64,000 nt of DNA from assembly GCF_033958435.1 (NCBI RefSeq), contig NC_134148.1:10208501-10272500 (forward strand). Direction: 5' to 3'. The translations under genes were made by a program, and so were the position numbers. The number at the start of each line of letters is the position of its first letter. The first letter of the stretch is position 1. The stretch comes from Carettochelys insculpta. Its lineage: Eukaryota; Chordata; Testudines; Carettochelyidae. Shown here piece after piece: positions 11,771 through 20,878 of the stretch. Below the pieces are notes generated by a model. The model had not been told where the DNA came from. It did not search any database and saw only the letters and a program-made list of their open reading frames with translations.

Positions 11771-12694
11771 CCGGTGATTAGCCACCTGCAATTGAAGGCT
11801 AGCCAAGGAATAAACTGTTATAACCAAACAAATCCATCCTGAGTCTTTATTTTTTGGCACTGCCACCTCACCCAGCTACCATTGCCTCTCCTTCTAGTGG
11901 ATGGCCTCCAATACAAGGAACTTTGGGGCAAGGTGACAGTAGAGGTATTCCTGCCCCTTCACTGGCTGAAGTATTTTCTCTGTCGTTTTAGAAACAGGAG
12001 GCATAGAGGAGGGAGTCTACCAAAGGACATTAATTTATTTAGTTTTTAAGACACTTCATGCATTGGTAGGTCAAATCACTTCATTGTAGGCACAACCTAG
12101 GCTGAGAGGAGGGCTGTGTTTGCAGGAATTGGTAATCCACCTGCACACCTTCTTTGTCAACACTGTGCTATCTACATTAACATTACATTAACATTTGGGG
12201 TTAAGTTGGCATGAAGGTGTGTGGACTTTGCACATTTGTAAGTGTTCTGAGAGGATGACAATTTTAGCATAGGCCAAGCCTTACAGTTATTGTGCTTCAT
12301 ACACAGGACTTTTTTTTGTGTATACAATACACAATAGATTGAGGCAAGGACAGACTTGGGGCAATATTAGCTTTTTCAAAAAGAATTGTTAATTTCTATA
12401 CAAATATTTACAATAGACACCTTTGTATATAACTCCTGTTTCACAGAATGTGGCAGTTGCTTGGGGTGGGTGGGAAAGGTCTGATCCTCACCACTAGAAA
12501 GAGGCGTTTTAAAAATAGAGGATGTGAGTGTAAAACCTGAGAATAAGTGAAAAGAATCTGATGGATGATGCAACATCAGTTAAGGAAAGTTACCCAGCAC
12601 AAAGCTTTTTACTTGCCAACAAAGAACACCTTCTGATAAAGCCTTTTTGCTTTTGTGATAGCTGTGCAAAACTGTGTGGTGGCAGAGCACTCTA

Positions 12695-12805
12695 CCTGGT
12701 ATATTACTTTGGGAATAAAGGTATATGCCTGATGGAATATAAGTGCTTACAGTCCATTTATTTTCCACCAGTCACAGACATGTATACCAAAAGTAATATA
12801 CCAGG
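12695..12805. repeat. Perfect 16-bp inverted repeat, 111-bp hairpin
   Basis: CCTGGTATATTACTTT at 12695-12710 is the exact reverse complement of 12790-12805. The 79-bp loop has no other recognised feature. It could be a tiny MITE; no target-site duplication was identified. Confidence 0.7.
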
Positions 12806-13329
12806 TGTCAGTATTAGTGTGGAGGCTAAACAGTGAACAGACATACTTAAAGAAGTTCTGGGTTTTGAAAAGTGCCTGTGATCAACTATTTGTCAGAAGG
12901 TAAAGAAAAAATATTCTGATTCCTATTTAAATTCTTGTTCTGAGCAAGGCAGGGTGAGAAGTTTTTCACATTGTAAAGGGACACTTTAATGGCACATTTT
13001 CTAAAAACATTTTCTGATTTTGAAATTTGCATTCATCCCATTAACACTCTAGCACAAGAGACTAGCGCAGTCAAAGGTCCTCACTGAAACTTACACATTA
13101 GATTTTAATGGTAAACAATTACATCTATGGCACTATAGTGCTTGAGGATATTGTAAAGCACAATGGAACCATGATTTCAATGTGCTGATCACCTCATTAC
13201 CAAGACAGACCCATCAGTAATTAGGTAAACTTCTGAACACCATAAGCCTCGCACTTCCCATCCATTCAGGAGCAGTTTTATAAATGGCTTCTGCTTTTGA
13301 CACCGGTCCATACTGCCTTGTACCATCAA

Positions 13330-13476
13330 CCACAAGGGCACCATTTTGGGAGGGCAAGGGCAGAGAGCAGCCGTACATTCCAGAATGCTGCTTGCTCTTC
13401 TCCCTGTTCCCTTGTCAGAGAACAAAGGGAAAGTGTATAGCTCGCATGAATGCCTCTTGGTCCTGCTAGTGAGGGG
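13330..13476 (+). repeat. Unclassified interspersed repeat, left of DIRS A
   Basis: The block 'gtcagagaacaaagggaaag' with preceding 'cagaatgctgcttg' is shared, reverse-complemented, with 31556-31690 on the other side of the DIRS nest. It is also shared in plus orientation with 47280-47460. Family unknown. Confidence 0.5.
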
Positions 13477-13842
13477 AAAAAGAAGTTACTCACTTGTGTA
13501 GTAACAATGGTTCTTCAAGATGTGTCCCCATAGGTGCTCCACATTAGGTGTCGGGCTCGCCCCAGTGCCGCAGATCGGAGATTTCCAGCTGTATCTCATT
13601 AGGTCGCACATGCGCCGATGTGCGTCGGCCCTTCGCGCGTTCAGTCACGTGCACGATCCGGTCCAAGCCAGTTCCTCGACCAACCGCCCCGGATGCTCCT
13701 GAAAGACACAAAGCAGAACTCCGAAGCAGGGAGGAATGGGTGGGTAGTGGAGCACTCATGGGGACATATCTCAAAGAACCATCGTTACTACACAAGTGAG
13801 TAACTTCTTTTTCTTCGAGTGGTCCCTGTGGGTGCTCCAAAT
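13477..13842 (-). repeat. DIRS A 3' terminal repeat and ICR
   Basis: The outer end begins with GTTACT at 13485, a 9-bp spacer and AGTAAC. The ICR at 13748-13842 is the near-exact reverse complement of this end followed by the reverse complement of the other end. The A version has CACTTGTGT where other copies have CACCGT, in both end and ICR. Confidence 0.85.
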
Positions 13843-13890
13843 TAAGTGACTACCCAGCAGTGACCCCAAAAATGGAGGCAGGTACCAGAT

Positions 13891-14390
13891 TTATGTGCAG
13901 CTTCCCCTTGAAAGGACTGCTGTCAATAGACACATATCCTCATCCAATACCCGGTGAATCGCATAGTGTCTGGCGAAGGTGTCATAGAATGACCATGTCG
14001 CCGCTCTCCAGATGTCCTTTAATGCGACGCCTTTAAAGAAGGCTGTTGATGTCGCCATTGCTCTAGTGGAGTGAGCCCTGGGCGGAACTAGCAGAGGAGT
14101 CTTATGGAGCTCGTAGCACATTTTTATGCAGGATACGATGTTATTTGCAATTCTTTGTGATGATAGGCACCCTTTTGATCTGGGTGCAAAAGACACCAGG
14201 AGCCTATCCGTCTTCCGGAAGGGTTTAGTTCTGTCTATGTAAAAGGCCAGTGCCCTCCTCACGTTGAGTGAATGCAGCCGTACTTCCCTACTCGAGGTAT
14301 GCAGTCTTGGATAGAATGATGGTAAACTACTGGCTCATTAATGTGAAACTCTGAGGCAATCTTTGGAAGGAACGCTGGGTGTAATCGCAA
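13891..14390 (-). pseudogene. DIRS A tyrosine recombinase, C-terminal part
   Basis: The minus-strand frame 14262-13891 reads through the recombinase catalytic region. It has HSTR (the HxxR motif), then a Trp-containing WSFYDTFARHY, whose final Tyr fits the nucleophile. The N-terminal part, including the first catalytic Arg region, lies across the B/C insertion at 26416-26930. The gene is therefore interrupted by 12 kb. Confidence 0.8.
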
Positions 14391-14655
14391 AAGGAGAAGT
14401 TACTCACCGTAGTAACGGTGGTTCTTCGAGATGTGTCCCCGTGGGTGCTCCACAATAGGTGACGGGCTTGGCCGGAGCCACAGATCGGATCTTCCAAGCA
14501 GTTTCTGCCGGACCGCGCATGCGCCGGCGCGCGCCGCTCCCTTGCGCGCTCCTGGCCATGTGCGCGATCCGGTCCCCGCCAGTTCCTCGACCAACCGCCT
14601 CGGGTGCCCCTGCAAAACACTAACAGAGATCCGAAGCGGGGAGGATGGGCGGGTA
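14391..14655 (-). repeat. DIRS B 3' inverted terminal repeat
   Basis: It begins AGAAGTTACTCACCG. Bases from about 14456 to 14583 are the inverted complement of 20309-20436 at the other end, including the GCGCATGCGC palindrome and the gatccggtccccgcc block. Confidence 0.9.
14399..14416. promoter_or_regulatory. Candidate recombinase site at DIRS B left end
   Basis: GTTACT and AGTAAC form a perfect 6-bp inverted repeat around a 6-bp spacer CACCGT. The same arms occur at the equivalent end of all five copies (13485, 14399, 20478, 40085, 56265). The arrangement of short inverted arms around a 6-9 bp core is that of tyrosine-recombinase crossover sites; its role here is inferred. Confidence 0.5.
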
Positions 14656-14753
14656 GTGGAGCACCCACGGGGACACATCTCGAAGAACCACCGTTACTAC
14701 GGTGAGTAACTTCTCTTTCTTCTTCGAGTGTCCCCGTGGGTGCTCCACAATAG
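14656..14753 (-). repeat. DIRS B internal complementary region (ICR)
   Basis: The first half (to 14710) is the reverse complement of the outer left end of B. The second half (from 14711) is the reverse complement of the outer right end. This bipartite structure is diagnostic of DIRS1-type elements, where the ICR templates circularisation of the cDNA. Confidence 0.92.
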
Positions 14754-14797
14754 GTGACTACCCAGCAGTAACCCAAGATAGGAGGTGGGTAATCGGA

Positions 14798-15845
14798 TTA
14801 TGTGCAGCTTGTCCCCGAGAGGACCGCTGCAGAGAGACGGGTATCCTCTTGGAATACCCTGTGAAGGGCGTAATGTTTGGCGAAGGTGTCGTAGGATGAC
14901 CAGGTCGCCGCTCTGCAAATGTCTGTTAACGCAACGCCCTTGAAAAAGGCTGTTGATGCCGCCACCGCCCTGGTGGAATGAGCCCTGGGAGTGGCCGATA
15001 AAGGAGTCTTTCTGAGCTCGTAGCACATTTTTATGCAGGATACAATGTGCTTTGAGATTCTCTGCGAGGAGAGACCCTCTCCCTTTCGATTTGGGAGCGA
15101 GGGAGACTAGGAGTCTATCCGTTTTCCGGAAGGACTTGGTCCTGTCTACGAAGAAGGCTAGCGCCCTCCTCACGTCCAGGAGGTGTAGGCGCGCCTCTTC
15201 GTTGGAGTTATGAGGTTTTGGATAAAACGAGGGTAGAACAATAGGTTCGTTGATGTGAAACTCGGAAGAAACTTTGGGAACAAAGGCTGGATGCAGCCGT
15301 ATGGTTACCGCCTCCTTGGAAAAAACAGTGCAGGGTGGCGTTGCCATGACTGCCGCGAGCTCGCTCACCCTACGAGCTGACGTAATTGCGAGAAGAAAGG
15401 TCGTCTTAACTGTAAGGAGGCGGAGGGGAACCGTGGCCAAGGGCTCGAACGGTGGTCCCATCAGTGTGGTAAGCACCAGGTCCAAGTTCCACGAAGGTGG
15501 AATCGGCTTCCGAGGGGGGTAGAGGTTTATCAACCCTTTGAGGAACCTGGTAACCATAGGGTGGGCGAACACCATGTGCCCTTCCTCCTCATGTCTGAAC
15601 GCCGAGATGGCGGCAAGGTGGACCTTTAACGAGGATAGCGAGAGTCCTCCTCTCTTGAGGTCCAGTAAATACTCTAGTATTGTAGGTATAGGCACCGAAA
15701 GGGGGGCCAGCTGCTTGGTAGAACACCAAGCCGTGAAGCGAGTCCATTTTTGTTTGTAGGTCTTCCTAGTGGAAGTCCTCCTGCTACTTTCTAGGACATG
15801 TTGTACTGCCACTGTGCATGTGCTCTCTAGGGAGCTGAGCCATGG
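14798..15845 (-). pseudogene. DIRS B tyrosine recombinase
   Basis: The recombinase starts around [10 protein letters not shown] and runs through an N-terminal helical domain ([16 protein letters not shown]). The first catalytic Arg lies in [14 protein letters not shown] frameshift near 15070-15085 follows SLAPKSKG. In the shifted frame (15028-14798) come HSTR and WSSYDTFAKHY, giving the full Arg, HxxR and Tyr set across two frames. DIRS recombinases integrate circular cDNA without target duplication. The frameshift makes this copy inactive as a single protein. Confidence 0.88.
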
Positions 15846-16766
15846 ATTAACCACGCTTGCAGTCGCAGGCTGTGGGGGTGCGGATGCACTATGGACCCCT
15901 GGGCTTGCGTGAGCAGATCCGGCGCCACCGGAAGAGGCATCGGTGGACGGTCCGACATGCGCAGGAGTAGGGGGAACCATTGTTGGCGATCCCACGTTGG
16001 GACTATCAGGATCATCCGGGCTCTTTCCCTCCTGGCTTTTTGCAAAACTTTGTGGATCAGCACTGTGGGAGGAAACGCATAAAGCAGGGGGCCCCCCCAC
16101 GGGATCGCGAACGCGTCCCCCAGGGACCCCCATCTCAGTCCTGCCCTGGAGCAGAATCGTGGGCACTGCTTGTTGTGCTGAGTGGCAAACAGATCGATTT
16201 GGGGAAAACCCCATGCGTGGAAAATCGACCGTAGCAGATCGGGACGGATCTGCCACTCGTGTGTGAGCGCAAAACGCCTGCTCACCCGGCAAGTATGAGG
16301 CTTTCAAGATTACATCGTGGGTGATGCACCAGTTCCATAAGCGGATTGCTTCCGCGCATAAGGCACGGGATCGAGCTCCTCCTTGCCTGTTTATATAAAA
16401 CATGGTGGAGGTATTGTCTGTACTGATCCCGACGACTTTGCCTTGTATGTGGTCTCGAAAGCGTTTGCAGGCGTTGAACACTGCTCTGAGCTCCAGTACG
16501 TTCATGTGTAGTGACTGTTCCGTGGGTGACCACAGTCCTTGAGTCACCTCTTCGCCCATGTGCGCTCCCCACCCTATGAGGGAGGCATCTGTAGTGAGAA
16601 AAACCGATATTTGCGGCTGGTGGAAGGGTACCCCTGTTAGCAAGTTCCTGGGGTTTACCCACCATTGCAGGGATTTGCGCACCCCGGCTGTGGGCGGCAC
16701 CACTCTGTGAACGGTGTGTACTGCCGGTTTGTATACACTCGCCAGCCAGTGCTGCATGCTGCGCAT
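15840..16766 (-). pseudogene. DIRS B RNase H and connector domain
   Basis: RNase H is marked by [17 protein letters not shown] (first Asp), LELRAVFNAC (Glu) and [16 protein letters not shown] (second Asp), ending near KASYLPG. About 29 bp present in copies D and E are missing here after that point, which shifts the frame. The DIRS-typical connector ([20 protein letters not shown], then [15 protein letters not shown]) continues in another frame at 16285-15827. A stop separates it from RT at 16770. Confidence 0.88.
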
Positions 16767-16769
16767 GTG

Positions 16770-17690
16770 TTACCTGGCGTTCTGCACTACAAATGTCGCC
16801 ACTGCCATGTGGCCCAGCAGCTGCAGGCACGTCAAGACTGGCACCGTAGGGCTCAACGTCATGACTTGCACGAGGGAACCGATGGCTCGAAAGCGAGCCT
16901 CTGGTAGGTATACTCTCGCTGCAACCGAGTTTATGCGAGCCCCTATGAACTCTATGTCCTGTGTGGGGTCTATTTGTGATTTTGCCAGATTGATAACCAG
17001 GCCAAGTGAGGAGAACGTGTTTGCTGTGACGCGTATCATGAGCAGAACCTCTCCTTTCGAGGCCCCTTTGAGCAGGCAGTCGTCCAGATACGGGAAAATA
17101 AATACCCCCTGTCTGTGCAGGTAGGCTGACACCACTGCCAAGGTCTTGGTTAAGACTCTGGGGGCCGAGGAGAGGCCAAACGGTAGGACCTTGTAGTGGA
17201 AGTGTTCGTTGCCTACCATGAACCGGAGGAATCGCCGGTGAGCCGGATGGATGGTTATGTGGAAGTACGCATCTTGTAAATCGAGGGCTGCAAACCAGTC
17301 TCCATCGTCCAGAACGGTAAGGATGGAGGCGATCGTGGTCATCCGAAAACGTTGCTTGCGCAGGTACCTGTTGAGGCCGCGAAGGTCTAAGATGGGCCTC
17401 CAGCCTCCTGTCTTTTTCTCCGTGAGGAAATACCTGGAGTAGAACCCTTTCCCGTGCAGTTGCTCCGGCACTCCTTCCACCGCCCCTATGAGCATGAGAT
17501 GGTCCACCTCCTGCCTGAGCCTCGCTACCTGGGAGGCCTCCTGGAGGTGGGGCTTGGGTGGAGGTCATGACGGTGGGAGCGACTGGAAGGGGATGGCGTA
17601 CCCCGTGGCTATGATCTCCAGCACCCATTTGTCTGTGGTGATCCTTTGCCACTGGTCGTAGAATGGTCGGAGGCGATGGTGAAACAGCTG
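16770..17690 (-). pseudogene. DIRS B reverse transcriptase
   Basis: RT blocks appear in order: [16 protein letters not shown] near 17670-17600, then after a stop at 17567, [33 protein letters not shown], the catalytic LDLQDAYFHI (motif A), [10 protein letters not shown] and the catalytic FPYLDDCLL (motif C). Both catalytic Asp motifs are intact. The frame closes at 16770 with a stop where the other copies have Leu (TTA to TAA). Without these two stops RT and RNase H would be one frame. Confidence 0.92.
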
Positions 17691-17742
17691 CTTTGGATGA
17701 CCTTGTGCGATGGTAGTGATGGCGCAGCCCTGGATCTGTATG

Positions 17743-20052
17743 TCAAACTTGTGGCCTTTGGCCCCGCCCCGAGGACGCCCAGCTCTGTTGTGAGCGTCGC
17801 CTGGGAGTTCTGTACTGCTGGTGCTGTTGATGTCGCCCTTGCTCGTAACCCCTGTGATACGGGGGGCGCTGTTGCTGGTACTGGTACCGCCTTTGCTGAG
17901 GGTAGTTCCTTTTCTTTGTGTATGGAGGGGTGTAAATCCCCAGGGTCCTGAGTGTGGCTCTTGAATCTTTACTGGAATGAAGGACCGAGTCAGTTGATTC
18001 AGCAAACAGCTTCTGCGAGTCGAAGGGAAGGTCAACTATCTTCGCCTGCAGATCCCTCGGTATACCCGAGGTCTGGAGCCAGGACTCCCTTCGCATCACC
18101 ACTGCGGTTGCTGTGGAACGTGCTGCCGTGTCCGCAACGTCCAAAGCAATCTGAACTCCCATCCTCGCAGCCGCGTAGCCTTCTTGCACTATGGCCTTGA
18201 GGACCGGCTTTTTGTCCTCTGGAAGCGAGTCCATGAGGGAAGTTAACCTGGAATAGTTGTCAAAATTATGGTTCGCCAAGTGCGCTGCGTAATTTGCCAT
18301 TCGCAACGTTAAAGTGGAGGAGGAGTAGACCTTTCTGCCGAACACCTCTAGCTTCTTGGCATCTTTGTCCGTTCCCCCTGTTTTAAATTGAGATGTTTTT
18401 GATCTTTTTTGCGAGGACTCCACCACCAGGGAGTTTGGCTGTGGGTGGCTAAACAGGAACTCCATGCCCTTCGCCGGCACGAAGTATTTCTTATCCGCTC
18501 TCTTTTGGACAGGCGGAATAGTTGCAGGGGTCTGCCATATCGTAGTGGCGGACTCTAAGATCGCTTCATCAAGCGGTATTGCTACTCTGGAAGAGGCCGG
18601 AGGTCTCAAATTTTTGAGGAGCTTATGGTGTTTCTCTTGCACCTCTGCTGTCTGGATGCCTTGCGTGAAGGCCACCCTCTTAAACAGCTCCTGAAACTGT
18701 TTGAGATCGTCCGTAGGATGGACGTCCCCCAGGGCCGTAGCCTCGTCTGGGGAAGAGAGTGAGGAACCGCTGGGGTACATCTCTCTGGACCCTTCCGGTT
18801 CCTGCTGGTGATGGTACACCCTCTCGCTAGAGGTTTGCGAGGGAAAATCTCGGGGTTCCATGACCAGTCCCCCTTGAGATGCTTGAGTCTCAGTCCCCGG
18901 TCGCGATTGCCCTCGGGGGTACGAGATAGTTTGTGGGGATCTGTCCCTAGTAGATTGCCGATGGTGTGTATGCCCCGCGTGGTAGGGGCGACCATGGCAG
19001 TATAGGCACTGTTCTTGGGAGGGTGACCTAGACCACTCCCTTGGTATGTACCCTCTGCGTCTGGGGGAGGGAGATCGTCGAGACACTGGAGAGAGCGACT
19101 TCGCATAATAGTCCAGTGGTTCAAACCCGAGGAAGGGTGAAGGTGGTGCCAGCCATGGCGAGGCTGGTTGTAAAAATGGAGAAGGGGGCTCCGGGTAGGC
19201 TAGGGGGGACCCCTGCCTTCTGGTTGGAGTCTGCAACGTAAGCGGAGGGCTGTGAGAAAGCAGCTCCACAGCCCTGTCCGGAGAGGGGCTGCAATGCCTC
19301 CTCTTGTGTGCAGCCTTCCCCCTCCCTGGAGGAGGTGACTCCGCCCCCTGACGCGCGGGGGATCCCGGCCCCGTCGGCACCGTGCTAGGCACGCTCGAAG
19401 GTGGTGCCGCACGTGTGGTGTCCTTCTGCGCCTGCAGGCTACGTGCCTGCGCGCTCTGCACCGCCGGTTCCGTCGGGGTCGGTGCCACTGCCTGCGGTGC
19501 CGCCGGTACCGGCGCTTGTTTAGCCGCCGCCCTGCCTGCGGTGCGGGGCGGCTGGCTGATCATCGGAGGCTGAGCCATTTCCACATGGCTCTCCGTGCCG
19601 CCGCCGATCAGCTGTTGCTGCGGCTGGGGGCTGCGTGCTCCTCCTGTCCCGCTCACTGTTGCTGCCGGCAGGGATCGGGCTGGAGAGACTTTCCTCCGTT
19701 TCTGCGCTGATGGAGTGAGGGAGGCAGCTTTCCTTTTAAGGGCCCCGGAGGGTCCCTCCTGCTGCAGCCGCTCCGGCACGTCTGGCTGGAGGGCCTTATC
19801 AAGAAGCAGCATTTTAATGCGCATCTCCCTGCCTCTCCGTGCTCTGGTTGTTAATTTAGCACAGAAGGCGCATTTTTGTGCCACATGGGACTCCCCCAGG
19901 CACCTTATGCATAGACTGTGCCCATCGGACACTGGCATCGCCTCTCGGCAGGACTCACATTTTTTAAAGCCTGAAGAGGACATTGTTGGTGAGTCTTTGA
20001 GTTTTGTTAAGTGGGTACTTAGCACCTTCTTTGTGCTGTTTTCCCCGTCCAA
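17743..20052 (-). CDS. DIRS B gag-like ORF1, intact, 769 aa
   Basis: This is the capsid-like protein of the element and the longest open gene in the window. The conserved start is probably Met24 (19983), since copy A starts at the equivalent MSSLGYKKC. Residues about 31-75 form a Cys-rich finger region (KKCESCREAMP, CIRCLGESH, KCAFC). Residues about 90-330 are Pro/Ala/Ser-rich with basic KRK patches. The C-terminal half ([51 protein letters not shown]) resembles the LAP2-alpha-specific domain of TMPO, known to derive from a DIRS-type gag. The tail is Gln/Arg-rich. RT starts just after it in another frame. Expression is unproven. Confidence 0.85.
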   Translation of the reverse strand: MDGENSTKKVLSTHLTKLKDSPTMSSSGFKKCESCREAMPVSDGHSLCIRCLGESHVAQKCAFCAKLTTRARRGREMRIKMLLLDKALQPDVPERLQQEGPSGALKRKAASLTPSAQKRRKVSPARSLPAATVSGTGGARSPQPQQQLIGGGTESHVEMAQPPMISQPPRTAGRAAAKQAPVPAAPQAVAPTPTEPAVQSAQARSLQAQKDTTRAAPPSSVPSTVPTGPGSPARQGAESPPPGRGKAAHKRRHCSPSPDRAVELLSHSPPLTLQTPTRRQGSPLAYPEPPSPFLQPASPWLAPPSPFLGFEPLDYYAKSLSPVSRRSPSPRRRGYIPREWSRSPSQEQCLYCHGRPYHAGHTHHRQSTRDRSPQTISYPRGQSRPGTETQASQGGLVMEPRDFPSQTSSERVYHHQQEPEGSREMYPSGSSLSSPDEATALGDVHPTDDLKQFQELFKRVAFTQGIQTAEVQEKHHKLLKNLRPPASSRVAIPLDEAILESATTIWQTPATIPPVQKRADKKYFVPAKGMEFLFSHPQPNSLVVESSQKRSKTSQFKTGGTDKDAKKLEVFGRKVYSSSTLTLRMANYAAHLANHNFDNYSRLTSLMDSLPEDKKPVLKAIVQEGYAAARMGVQIALDVADTAARSTATAVVMRRESWLQTSGIPRDLQAKIVDLPFDSQKLFAESTDSVLHSSKDSRATLRTLGIYTPPYTKKRNYPQQRRYQYQQQRPPYHRGYEQGRHQQHQQYRTPRRRSQQSWASSGRGQRPQV

Positions 20053-20289
20053 TGGCCTGCCTCAGCAGGAGGGCTGATGGCCGTAGCTCCTGGCCTCCGG
20101 CACTTGTTACTGGGACTGGCTGAAGCTGTCCCGCTCGTAGTTTGTTTGTTGTTGTTTGTTCTTTTTTTTTTTGCAAAGTAACAACCGGCTAACTCGTAGT
20201 AGCCTAAGTATCTGAAAAACTTTGAAAGAAAAACAGATAAAGTCATTGAATACGCTATTTGGCCTTAGCCTAGTCGGATTCCGTCTGCA

Positions 20290-20472
20290 GCCGACAGCGG
20301 TTAAGAGGAACTGGCGGGGACCAGATCGCGCACATGGCCAGGAGCGCGCAAGGGAGCGGCGCGCGCCGGCGCATGCGCGGTCCGGCAGAAACTGCTTGGA
20401 AGATCCGATCTGCGGCGCCAGGCAAGCCCGTCACCTATTGTGGAGCACCCACGGGGACACTCGAAGAAGAAA
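20290..20472 (-). repeat. DIRS B 5' inverted terminal repeat
   Basis: This is the inverted complement of the 3' repeat at 14391-14600, ending in 'cactcgaagaagaa'. It carries a GCGCATGCGC palindrome close to the NRF1 consensus, and probably holds the element promoter because gag starts about 300 bp downstream. Confidence 0.88.
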
Positions 20473-20834
20473 GAGAAGTTACTCACTGTAGTAACAGTGG
20501 TTCTTCGAGATGTGTCCCCGTGGGTGCTCCACAATAGGTGTCGGGCTCGCCCGGCGCCGCAGATCGGAAATCTTCCAGCAGTTTCTCCTGGATTGCGCAT
20601 GCGCCGGTGCATGCCGCACCCCTGCGCGCCCCCAGCCACGTGCGCGATCTGGTCCCTGCCAGTTTCTTGACCAACCGCCTTGGATGCTCCTGAAAAACAC
20701 TAGAGAGAGATCCGAAGCGGGGAGGATGGGTGGGTGGTGGAGCACCCACGGCGACACATCTTGAAGAACCACCGTTACTACGGTGAGTAACTTCTCTTTC
20801 TTCTTCGAGTGTACCCGTGGGTGCTCCACAATAG
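20473..20834 (-). repeat. DIRS C 3' terminal repeat and ICR
   Basis: The left end has GTTACT at 20478 and AGTAAC at 20490. The ICR (20738-20834) is the reverse complement of the two ends. The end differs from its ICR at two bases that look like CpG decay (CTGTAGTAACAG against CCGTAGTAACGG). Confidence 0.88.
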
Positions 20835-20878
20835 GTGACTACCCAGCAGTAACCCAAGTAAGGAGGTGGGTAATCGGT

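Larger units (their letters stand above)
11771..13476. other. Non-genic stretch between FBXL22 and the DIRS nest
   Basis: No gene is supported. It contains a hairpin (12695-12805) and, at 13330-13476, one copy of an unclassified repeat that recurs inverted at 31556-31690 and again at 47280-47460. Confidence 0.5.
14391..20472 (-). mobile_element. DIRS copy B, 6.1 kb
   Basis: Copy B is a full-length DIRS element on the minus strand. In sense order it has a 5' terminal repeat (20290-20472), a gag-like ORF (17743-20052), RT (16770-17690), RNase H and connector (15840-16766), YR (14798-15845), an ICR (14656-14753) and a 3' terminal repeat (14391-14655). Terminal repeats are inverted, with about 160 bp recognisably matched. 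It inserted into the YR gene of copy A and is joined directly to copy C at 20472/20473. The gag ORF is open, but pol and YR carry stops, a small deletion and a frameshift, so the copy is not autonomous. Confidence 0.95.

Noticed and set aside
13500..13800. GC-rich segments around DIRS ends as host CpG-island promoters
   Set aside because: They are the terminal repeats, present at each of the ten element ends with the same sequence.
16282..17652. A 456-codon minus-strand open frame overlapping DIRS B RT
   Set aside because: It is a shifted frame of the RT and RNase H genes. The real motifs (LDLQDAYFHI, FPYLDD, TTDAS) lie in the other frames, and this one has none.
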